A stretch of DNA of 64,000 bases from Acanthamoeba lenticulata (lineage: Eukaryota > Discosea > Longamoebia > Acanthamoebidae): NCBI GenBank assembly GCA_002179805.1, contig NAVB01000111.1:19739-83738 (forward strand), written 5' to 3'. This document shows, one piece after another, positions 31,547 to 44,549 of the stretch (position 1 is the first letter of the stretch; each line of letters starts with the position of its first letter). The translations under genes were made by a program, and so were the position numbers. The notes below the pieces were generated by a model. That model saw only the letters and a list, made by a program, of their open reading frames with translations. It was not told the origin of the DNA and ran no database searches.

Positions 31547-34500
31547 TCAAAGGAAGGCGACGCCGGCGGGAACAGCGGCGGTGAGCTTGACGAGCTTGCC
31601 CACGCGACGCTGCACGTCGGCCTGACTGACGAGTGGACACCCGACCAAGCGCACGGCCAGCTTGCGCCGGGGCTGGGCGGCCGCGGCGCGCTTGAGCGTG
31701 TCGGCGATCTCGGCCGTCGTCACGCGGCTGCAGCCGCTGAGGTCGAGCAGACCGAGGCCGGGGGCCTTGGCCAGCAGGTCGGCGATGCCCGCGGCCGACA
31801 CGCCGCCGCAGCCCGCCAGTGACACGCTCTCCAGGTCGGGCAGCGTGCTCGGCAGGCGCGCCAGGAAGCCGTCCCCGAGGACCGAGTGGTCACAGCGCAG
31901 CGCGCGCAGGCGCGGCGCGACAAGGCGCACGCCGTTGTTGTCGTCCAGCTTGTTGCGCGTGAGGTCCAGCGCCGTCAGGTTGGGCGCGTGCCATTCGCGC
32001 CCCGCGCCGCCGTCGCTGCCGCTGCCGTCACACGGGAGGGCGAGGTCGGTAGCGTGGGCCGCCTGGAAGGCGCCGAGGTGGCTCCACCGCGGGCCCGCGT
32101 CTGTCCCCGCGGCCTCGGCGACCTCGGCCAGGCCCGAGCAGCGCGCGACGCACACGAGGCGGAGCCGCTGGCTGGCGCCCTCGGGCAGGTCGAGACGGGC
32201 CAACGACGGGCACGCGTCCAGCACGAGCTTCTCAAGCCCCCCGCGAGCCGTCCCGCCGTCCTCTGCTGGGCGCGGGAGCACGACGGTGGCCAGACGCGGG
32301 CACGACAGGACGACCACCGCGGCCAGCGACGGGCAGCCCTCGAGCATGACCTCCTGGGCGTGGTCGTTGGCACTGAAGACCAAACTGCGCAGGTTGGCGC
32401 AACTGACGCGGAGGGTGCGGAGCGTCGTGTGGGACAGCACGAGGCAGCGCAGGTGGGCCGACGCGATCGCCGCCACACGGAGATCCACCCGCGACAGCTG
32501 CAGCACGCTGAGTTTCGACGTCTGTTTTGTGCGTGTGCGTGTGCCGCATGAGCGTCATCAGACGGGCGTGGAGACGCCGTGGGTGCGTACCTTGACGAGT
32601 TGAGCAAAGCGGACGGCCGGGCAGTGCTTGCGGTGGGATGAGGTCCAGCCGTCCTTCTCGCACTCGACGCTGCAGTAGGAGACCTGCCCGCACCCTGTGT
32701 GTGTCCCGCGTGAGCGCCAGCGCCGCTCGCGGGGAGGAAGAAGCACGCGCGCGCGTACAGAGGCACTTGACCGAGGCCGGAACCTTGTGGCGCGTCATGA
32801 CGATGCTGTTGGGGCCTGTGTTGCCCAACTGGCTGCCTTTCTCGCCACTCTCGCCGTTTTTGGCGGGAAGGGCAGCCTTGGGCACCACCGCGAACGAAAA
32901 CGACTTGTGCCGCGCGAAGCCGTTCCACGAAGAGGAAGCCCTTGTGGCGCCCTCGTGAGGCGCGACCGTGGCCTGTTCAGGCTGGCGATCATCTTCGTCC
33001 TCGTCGGTGCTGTCTATCTCTTCCACTTCGTCATCGTCATCAATCGTTATCACGTTTTTGCTCTGCGGTGTCTTGCGCTTTGCCGTCGTCGGCCTCGGCG
33101 TAGTCGATGTCGCGGGCGAGCTGCGGCCGCGGCTTGGCAGGCTGAGCCACCCGGCAGGCAGCCTCATGCCTGGGGTGCCGCCGTCGATGGTCAGCGGCTG
33201 ACGCCTGCCGTCCGCCGGCTTGGTGGGCGTGTCGGGCTGCGATGACGTCAGCCGAGTGACCTTCGTCGTCGTCTTGGCCGTGGTGACGCTGCGGCGCGCG
33301 CCGCAGTGCGCGCAGCCGGCGGCCTCGGGCATGGTGGTGGCAGAGGAGCGAAGCGTGCAGTGGAGGCTGCCAAGAAGCAGCCGGCGCAGCCGGCCCGCCC
33401 CGCCGAGCAGCCGCTCCAGCAGCTCGATTGTCACCTCCTCAAGGTCAGCAGCGACGCCGACCCGCCCGTCGGCGCCCATGCCGCGGATGGCCATGGCGCT
33501 TGGGCTCTTGGTGAGCTGACGCGGCGGCGGCGACACGCCGGTCAAGTGCTGATGCACGTCGCTCGCAAAGGCGACGAGGTCGTGGCTGTCCTCGAGCCGC
33601 TTCCTGAGCTTCTTCCACGATCGCTCGAGCTCGAGGCTGCGCAGCGGGAGCAGGCCATTGTCCAGCGCCGCCACGACGTGCTCCAGCAGCGCACGGCTGG
33701 CGTGGAGCGGGCCTGACCTGCCGCGCAGCTGCAGCTTCTCGAGCACCGAGCACTGGTGGTCCCGCAGGAGCGCTGCCAGGATGCTATTGGCAGAACCGGT
33801 CGTCGCGCCGTCGGGGTCCTCCACCCGCAGCGCGCTGCACGCCATCGCCGCGACAGGCTCGTGAGCAAGCAACTCGGGATAGCAAAGGTGGCGGCGGGTC
33901 CGTACCGAAGGCGCGGGAAGACGGCAGAGAGCGACAGAGACGGCAGCGGCGGCAAGGCGCCTTCTGGCCGAGAGCCCATCACGACGCGCAGCTTCTCCAC
34001 CTGAGAAAATTGCCACGATTGGTCCTCCTGCTGGCGTCGGTTATGGTCTTTTGCCTCGACTCGCGCCGGACGCGGATCCCGGTGATTGACGCGTTCACTA
34101 CGATCCTGGTCGGCGTCGGCTCCCCACAAGCGCTCGATGTCGCGCCACTGCGCCTCGACGCCATGTTCGCCATAGGCGACATGGCCACCAAGCTGGTGTT
34201 GTTGCTGTTCGTGCTGTTCGTGCTGCTCAGACTCGTGGGTCCGCCCACGATCCTCCTCGGGTTGTTCTTCCTCCTGATCCAGGCATCGGGCCAACAGGTC
34301 GTGGAGCGTCGACATGTTGACCCGGAGCGTGGCCAGGCGATCGCATCGGCGGAGCGCGCGCAGCACGTCGCCCGCGGGCATCCCCGAGCTGTCGAGTACG
34401 CGCAGGGCGCAGCCAACCTGGGGCGGGAGGCTCGCGAGGCCGGGCACAGCGAGCACCTCCAAGCTGCGCTGGCCGATGCACTGAGCCAACGAGTCCGGCC

Positions 34501-35602
34501 GCAGCAGCAGCGCCGCTGGGGCGTCGATCCACAGCATGCGGAGCTCCGGCAGCGGCGGCAGCGGCAGCGGCAGCGCCTGTCCTCGTCGTCAAAAGGTCGA
34601 ACAGAAGAATGAAATGCGAACGGGGGGGGGGAGCAAAGTGCAGTGCTTACGAGATCTGGCCCGCTGGCGTCGTGAGGCCCCACGCGGAGCTTGAGCTGAT
34701 GCAGGTTGGGACAACACTCGGCCACGCGCTGGAGCACGCCCGGGACGCGGTCGCTTCGTAAGTTGAGGGTCAGCGAGGTCACGCCCGCCCCTGCCTTCTT
34801 CATGACGGCCAGCACTTGGTCGAGCGTCAAGTGGCCACTCCCCGCTCCGTTCCCGCGCTTTTGCACAAGCCTGACGTATATGGCCATTCCGTGAGCTGAG
34901 GCGACCAGGCCAACGACGACAATGTCGACAACTCGTAAGCGCACCCAAGGGTGAGGGTGGAGGGCCGCTTGGCCCACAGGGCGGCGATGAGCTTGGGCGT
35001 TAGCGTGTGCGGATAGTTACTGGTGTCGAGGTGGCGCCACAGGATGGCGTCTGGTGCCTGGGCAGGTGAGCTGAGCGAGTCTGCGGGGAGGGGACAGATG
35101 GACAAAAGCTTGGCGCCGCACCGTTGGCGATGTGATACCAGCGGCGGCACACGAGGGCGCAGTTGGCAAGCTCCACGAACCTGCGGCCAGGGAGGAGGGA
35201 GAAGACGAGGAGCAGGACCTCCTGCGGCAGCCGTAGAATGCCTTCGTGGCCATCGAGGGCGCTGCCACGGCTGGCTGCGGCCTTGGGGGAGATCATGGCA
35301 CGCGTGTAGGCCGGCTCCGTGCTAAAGGTGGGCAGCACGACGCGGAGTGAGTGTGGGTATTTGCACAGAAGGAAAGAGGCAAAAGACACTTACTTGAGAA
35401 TGCCGCGAGAGATAGAAAAGCGCTGCCGCTTGGACCGCTTGCGTGGCTCAAAGTCGTCGTCATCATCGTCATCGTACTCATCTTCATCGTCCTCATAATC
35501 GAAATCGAAAGATGTCTCATCCTCTTCATCTGATAAAAGATTTACCGCTTTCTGGTCATCTACGCGTGTTGCCTTCTTGCTGGCTGCTCGGGCCCGCTTC
35601 AT
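31547..35602 (-). CDS. F-box / leucine-rich-repeat protein with a split MYND zinc finger
   Basis: ATG at 35602 gives MKRARAASKKATRVDDQ, then a long acidic run (DDEDEYDDDDDDDFEP) and a basic KRSKRQRF. Next is an F-box, LRLPQEVLLLVFSLLPGRRF with VELANCALVCRRWYHIAN. LRR exons follow (GVTSLTLNLRSDRVPGVLQR, CPNLHQLKLRVG, SLEVLAVPGLASLPPQVG, LRVLDSSGMPAGDVLRALRR). In the middle is CAHC (33303-33314). About 178 residues later, after an intron with gtacgc donor, comes KCLWCGQVSYCSVECEKDGW and then HRKHC, the second half of a MYND finger. A second LRR array follows (LSVLQLSRVDLRVAAIAS, LRTLRVSCANLRSLVF, NLTALDLTRNKLDDNNG, LESVSLAGCGGVSAAGIADL, GLLDLSGCSRVTTAEIAD). It is likely an SCF substrate receptor. 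The F-box and LRRs are secure; the single-gene model is inferred from phase. Confidence 0.65.
34621..34631. repeat. Poly-G run in an intron of the F-box/LRR gene
   Basis: A run of about ten G on the plus strand (poly-C in the transcript) sits next to a splice acceptor, probably part of its polypyrimidine tract. Confidence 0.6.
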
Positions 35603-35719
35603 TTCAAATCGAGCAAATGGCCAAAAGATGAAGGAATTGTTTCTGCAAAATTGTTGTCGACCTCCTTGAAAAAGCAAGAAAGAAAGCGTGAGCTTTTCTT
35701 TTGCGAAAGAAGAAGCAAG
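35603..35719. promoter_or_regulatory. 117-bp head-to-head spacer (F-box/LRR gene / FAM32A)
   Basis: The two ATG codons are only 117 bp apart. The plus strand is purine-rich just before FAM32A (aaagcaagaaagaaagcgtgagc). A shared bidirectional promoter is inferred. Confidence 0.5.
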
Positions 35720-36164
35720 ATGAGTGATGCCTATGACATAGCCCTTTACACGGCGAAAACAGGTCGTTTGCGTCTCAAGGGAGACGCACGCGCCAGGTAC
35801 CTTTCTCTCTTTCCATTTGTGGCTTTGCGGTTGAATTAATTATCTTATCGATATCAGAGCGGAGACCCGCAAGCGAAAGAAGGAGGAGGAAGAGCGCAAA
35901 CAACGTGAAGAAGACGAAAGAAAGGCCAAGGAGGAAGAGGAAGAGCAGGAAGCGGAGAACGAAGAGCAGCCGCCCAAGCTGCCGCGGTACGAGGAAGTTA
36001 AAACGCCTGCCGAGCGACGCTTCGAGGAGATGCAGAGGCAGCGCGAGGAACGAGAGGCCCTTAAGAAGGGCACCAGGTCCCACAGAGAACGTGTCGATGA
36101 GTTCAACCGTGCGCTCGACCGGCTGCCCACTCACTTCGACATCCCCAAGGTCGGCCCCGGCTAA
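35720..36164 (+). CDS. FAM32A: FAM32A homologue (spliceosome-associated small protein)
   Basis: Two exons, 35720-35796 and 35858-36164, with an in-phase gtacct...atatcag intron. The protein starts MSDAYDIALYTAKTGRLRLK, the family's GxLxLKG opening, then a long Lys/Glu-rich helix (RKRKKEEEERKQREEDERKA). It closes with the highly conserved tail KTPAERRFEEMQRQREEREA, LKKGTRSHRERVDEFNRALD and RLPTHFDIPKVGPG. About 125 residues is the usual family length. In human spliceosomes FAM32A reaches into the active site through this C-terminus to stabilise the 3' splice site before exon ligation. That role is known from the family and not tested here. In an intron-dense genome such conservation fits. The call is strong. 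Confidence 0.93.
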
Positions 36165-36295
36165 GGCTCCCCAACGTTATGGCCCCCCCGCCGTTACCAC
36201 CGATTTATCCAACGGCTCTTTTGTCCACACAAGACCTTCTTTCCCGTTTGTCTGCCTTCTTTCTGTTGTGCGCTGGAAGAGAGGGCCAGACCTCT

Positions 36296-37056
36296 TCAGC
36301 AGCGGTCAAAGACGGCAGCGGCGCCCATGCCGGTCCCCACACACATGCTCACGACGCCGTAGCGGGCTCCACGGCGGCCCATCTCGTGCAGCCGTCGTCA
36401 GCCGCGTCCCTGTGCAGCCCAGCGGGTCTAGTGGTGTGGCCTCATGTGTTGGCGTTAGCCTCATGGGCCATCTAGCTGGAAGACGGGGGGAGGAAGGGAG
36501 CGCATGGCGCCGCCGTTTAGGTTGACCTTGGCCAGCGGGATGCGAAGGCCTCGAGGCAGTAGTGGAACTGCGAGGCAAAAAAGAAGCCTCGTTGATCTCG
36601 AACAGGTCGGCCAGCGACAGCCCGGTCCGCTCCACGGCCTTGGGAACCGCCAGGGCCGGCCCGATACCCTGCCGCAGCCGTCTTATGTCAGCACCCAGCC
36701 ACCACGGTGTTGGTGATGATGATGGCCGGACCATGACCGCCGGGTTGCAGCCGACGGCCGCGAAAGAGCGGAAAACGCCCAGCACGGGCCACCCGTGCGC
36801 CTCGGCGCGCCCGTCATCAGCAAAACAGCCGACGCCATCCGACACCTGCGACGACGTTCCTCACCGGTGGACTCAGCTTTATTCAAGCTCTTCAAGATCA
36901 AGACGAGGCCCACGTATGGACATTGCGGTCCGTGTGTCTCACTTGGTGAACAGGAAGTGGTGCAAGGAGGTTGTCCGCTGGCTCGGTGTCCTTGAGCAGG
37001 CCGCGCTTGGCCTTGCCGATGGGCGTCCGGACGGCGGCTACTACGATCGCAACGTC
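36296..37056 (-). pseudogene. 3-ketoacyl-CoA thiolase relic, internally deleted and frame-broken
   Basis: The N-terminal thiolase strand DVAIVVAAVRTPIGKAKRGL (37056 downwards) and LLKDTEPADNLLAP are followed, after a 97-bp intron-like gap, directly by VSDG and RAEAHGWPVLGVFRSFAAVG. Next, after an in-phase 60-bp intron, come GIGPALAVPKAVERTGLSL and ADLFEINEA. About 230 residues expected between these blocks, including the nucleophilic Cys region, are absent. Downstream blocks are recognisable but in different frames: FASQFHYCLEAF, IPLAKVNLNGGAM, PLGCTGTRLTTA, and finally GARYGVVSMCVGTGMGAAAV-FDRC before a stop. At least four frame changes are needed and no start codon is visible. The relic begins a few bases from the stop of the neighbouring beta-oxidation gene, which is intact. 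The frame breaks could be assembly errors, but the missing core could not. Confidence 0.75.
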
Positions 37057-37057
37057 T

Positions 37058-40559
<3,502 letters not shown>

Positions 40560-40713
40560 GGTGCCTTGAGTGCAGCAGGAGCAAGCAAGTTCCCTTGTCC
40601 CGAGGAACCAATTTGAAAGCTGGGCGAGACATTTCGGAAACGTTTCACAAACACGGTTAATTTGGCCACAAGTTTTTGTCTTGCACATTGGTTGCACAAG
40701 CCGATTTGTGCAG
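40560..40713. promoter_or_regulatory. 154-bp head-to-head spacer (multifunctional protein / TOG protein)
   Basis: It lies between the two divergent ATG codons, is moderately A/T-rich (cacaaacacggttaatttggccac) and has no exon. A shared promoter is inferred. Confidence 0.5.
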
Positions 40714-43700
40714 ATGGATTTGCCGAAGCGGCTTGTTTCGAAGCAGTGGCAGGATCGAATCAAGGCCTACGAAGACCTGGGTGAGCTCCTGGTCAAAGAT
40801 GCTGAAGCTATCGCACGCTACGCGCCCTACCTCAAGCGCATAGTCGCAGACACCGCCAACCCACGGGCGCAGGAGACCGCACTTTCTACTCTCATCTCTG
40901 TCCTTTCTCACCTTTCGACTCAGCGCGACCCGTCAAGGTTCGCCTTTCTCACCCTCCCCGCTGCCAGTTCTCTCTCGTGCTCACCCCTTGGCCAGGGCGT
41001 GTCCGGCCGAGTTGAGGAGTCAAGCGAGCGACGTAGCGCTCGCGCTCATTGACAAGTGCCTCGCTGGACGGTCAACGACGAAGGAGAAGGCCGTCCAGGC
41101 CCTGCTGCTCTACATCCAAATTGGCGCGCTCGACCCCGTGCTGGTACTGCCTGCCTCTCACTCGTCGTACCTGCATAGACCAGGGTCTAAACGTTACCTC
41201 TGCTTGTAGAGCCAACTGCTCAAGGGATGCCAGAACAAGGTGGCCAAAGTGGCGGCCAGTTGTCTGTTCTGCCTGAAAGAAGCTGTCAGGTCGCTACATC
41301 CTCACCACAGGCAAGAGAGCGCGAAAGCTGCTCGCTGACTGACTTGAGCCTCGCTCTTTTGCACATTTGGTTCCACTGCGACCCCGAAACAGGCTGTTTG
41401 GCTCGCCGCCCATCCCTGTGGAGCCCCTGCTACCGATCCTGAAGGCCAGCTTCGACCACAGCGTCCAGGACGTGCGCACGGAAGCCTTGCAGGTCACCGT
41501 CGAGCTCCATTCGTGGCTCGGCTCCTCCTTTGACGCCTCCATTCAAGGTGCATTCGCCAAAGGTCATGAACATGGTGGCTTTCCCAATGACGCACTCACG
41601 CATGGACGCATCCGGCCTCTTCGAGCAGAGATGCAACTACGACCGGCGCAGCTCAAGGAGCTGGAGGCGGCCTATGAGGCCCGCACGGGCAAGGATCCCT
41701 CGCCACCCACGCCCGAGCGCAAGGTGCTGTCGAGCTCCAGCGGCAAAGTCTCCACTCGTTCGGGTCCGTTCAGCTTCGCCGTCGGCCATCAGCTTCGCCT
41801 TTCGCCTTTTGCGCTGTTGTGTTTGACCAAAAGGTGGACGCGCACAGGGGAGAGGCTGATGTCGTCGAGCCGAGAGGACGACGTCCTCGCCGGCGGGGAG
41901 GCTTCGCCGTTGGCCGACGAGCGCACGTCGTCGGCGTCGATGGACGCGATCGACGAGCCCCTTGAAAGCGCCAGCAATAACAGCTTTGAAAGCGTGCCCG
42001 TGGAGATCCTGGTCGCTGGGGGCCACCGAGATTCGTCCGCCCGGTACGCATCAGCCCAGCCGCAGCGCCGTCCCGCAGTAGCCCGCTGGCTCATCCGTGC
42101 ATCGTCGATCATACCAGGGCGACGTCGAGCTCGTCCCCGGTGAACCTGTTGGCGCAGCTCACCGCCGAGTGGTACCGCGAACTGGTGCGGGCTCCCACTG
42201 CTTCGTCATGCATGAATGCGATCAGATCCGAGACGGCCGCTCATGCACGTGCCTGCATGTGCAGACCACAGGCGTATGGCAAAAGCGGAAGGAGCAGCTG
42301 GACAACCTGGTGTCGTGGTGCGGTACGCCGCCGCAGCGCCTGCAGTCGGGCGACTACACCAAGCTCGTCAAGACCCTTCGTGACGTACGCCTCCGTCGAT
42401 GCGTAGTTTGTGGCGCTGGAAGGATCTCACGCTTGTTTGCGCTTTAGATGTTGGGCGACAGCATGACCACGACGGTCGTCGCGGCCAGCGCGATCAAGGC
42501 CATCGGGGCGCTGGCCAAGGGCCTGGGCCGCGAGTTTTTGCCCTACGCGCGCAAGCTGGTGCCCATGCTCTTGGACGACTTCAAGACCAAGAAGACCCTC
42601 GTCGGGGCCGTGATCCACGACGTGCTCGACGACATGCACGCCTCATGCTTCACCATCTCCGGTACCACACGGCGCGCTCTCTGTCCAGCCTGCTTCATCG
42701 ACGCTGACGATGATGATGTCGATGGTGATGTCGTCTAGACATCACGGGCGAGGTGGGCGAGGGGCTGACGCACAAGGTGCCTCGCGTCCGAGTCGAGTGT
42801 CTCAAGTGGCTCAAGCGCTGCATCGCCACCACGCAGGGCGCCACCGTCGCTCAGAGCCTCGGCCCCCTCTCTGAGCTGCTTCTGAAGGTGAGTTGGGGAC
42901 ATGTCCCCGCCTCGCCCCTCTCGCTTCTCTCCCTCGAGACATGGGCCGCTGACGCGCCTGTGTGTTCTGTGCGCGATCGATCGGCCAAGTGCGTGGACGA
43001 CAGCCAGGCCGAAGTGCGGGACGGGGCCTATTCCGTCATCAGTCTCCTCCACAAGTTCCACGGCGAGGCCTTTGCCCAGGAGCTCACCGAGGGCGACCTC
43101 GACCGCACGCGGTTGACCAAGCTCAAGGAGCTCACCCGGAGCGGCAGCGGGAGTGGCTCCTCATCGGCCGCCTCCAGCGTGCCGCCGTCTCCGGCGTCGT
43201 CGACGGACCGGAGGACCACCACGGGGAACGGGGGCTCGGCTGCGCCGTCGCCAGCAACAGGCGCGCGGACGCCTTCGACGCCCTCCCGGCCGCGCTCCCT
43301 GTTGCGCACGATCGACCGACGGGACAGTTCCGGGTCGGGCGACATCAACAGTGCCGCCATCGGGGGCGCGTCGCCCGCACCGACGCCCTCGCCCTACTCC
43401 ACCCCGAGCCGGGTCGCCACCACCGGTGGTGCGACCAACAACAGCGCCGCTGCCGCCACGCGAGACCGGCCGACGACCAGGCCGGCGCCGCTGAACCTGG
43501 CCGGCACCACGACGACCCCGGCAGCCTCGCCTGCTGCCCAGCCGATCGTGTCTCCTCGCAGTGCCGCCGCTGCGGGCAAGCCCACCGCGAGCCGCAACAA
43601 CAGCAACAGCAGCACGACGCCGGCCAGTGGCGCGAGGCTCACGGGTAGCCGAGAGGCCACAGCCGTCGCCGTCGTGCAAGACGAGCAGCAGAGCGACCTG

Positions 43701-44450
43701 GCCCTCAGCCCGACCTCGTCGTCCTTCTCGGCGGTGGACTCGCCGGTGGGGAAAGGTGCGTGTGCCCAGCCGGGAGGTGAGATTGTGGAGAGATGGTGGG
43801 CTGAGCTCGTTTTGTGTGTGGCGCTAGCGCGGGAGAGCCTGAGCACGCTGCGTGCGGGGCTCTCGCGGCAGTTGGAGGCGCTCGAGCAGCGACTCGACGA
43901 GGCCGAGGCCCGGAACGAGGAGGACCATCACTTTGCCGCAGACATGCACGCGGTACCTGGCGTTCCTGGACATCACACGACATTCCAGACATTCATCTCC
44001 CCTGTTATTGTTGTCTGACGAGGCTGTGCACTCTACAGTGGAACCTGCAGCTGCTGGCCCAGCAAAAGGCCGACCAACAGCGCATCCACGAGCTCGAGAA
44101 GACCGTCAGGGTATGGGCCCATAGTGGTGGCACCGCATAAAGTGACGCCCAAGAACTGACGCCAAGGTTGTCGTGGCGCGGGGCGGACATCAGACGCTGA
44201 CGGAGGAGAAGGACGCTCGCGGAGGGCAACAACAAGAATCACTGCCAGGCCCGGACGAGCTGCGGACAATGACCCGGGAGGAGCTCAACGATGTCGAACG
44301 GCGGGCCGAGGAATACCTCCTCGCCATCCGCAAGATCAAGGTGTGTCCCCCTCTCAAATCTTCTTCTTCCCTCCCCATGAATCCTCCCCTTGAGGGCTTA
44401 CACAAACCATTGGTCGGTCGCTATCTTTACAGATCAGCCTCATCCGATGA
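40714..44450 (+). CDS. XMAP215/Stu2-like microtubule polymerase with two TOG domains and a coiled-coil tail
   Basis: ATG at 40714 gives MDLPKRLVSKQWQDRIKAYE, the start of TOG1. In-phase exons continue the HEAT repeats: IVADTANPRAQETALSTLIS, ACPAELRSQASDVALALIDK, CLAGRSTTKEKAVQALLLYI, SQLLKGCQNKVAKVAAACLF and SFDHSVQDVRTEALQVTVEL-HSWLG. A linker helix (LRPAQLKELEAAYEARTGKD) matches the segment after TOG1 in XMAP215. TOG2 runs from KRKEQLDNLVSWC through AIKAIGALAKGLGREFLPYA, DFKTKKTLVGAVIHDVLDDM and GEGLTHKVPRVRVECLKWLK to CVDDSQAEVRDGAYSVI. Then comes a Ser/Thr/Pro/Ala-rich basic linker (43140-43700) and heptad-rich helices (LSRQLEALEQRLDEAEARNE; QQKADQQRIHELEKTV; EELNDVERRAEEYLLAIRKI) to the stop at 44448. 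It should bind tubulin at microtubule plus ends and probably dimerises. Two TOGs plus a coiled coil resembles yeast Stu2 rather than the five-TOG Dictyostelium protein. Confidence 0.85.
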
Positions 44451-44549
44451 GGCACGTGCATGCTGTAGCGGCCAGCAGGGTTCCAAACCAGCCCAAGCCG
44501 TAGACGCAACAAACAAAATTTATTGGGGAAGGAACTAGCTCGCTTGCCC

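Noticed and set aside
36296..37056. Functional thiolase gene with unusual introns
   Set aside because: The frame changes do not coincide with GT-AG pairs, and about 230 residues including the nucleophile region are missing from the locus.
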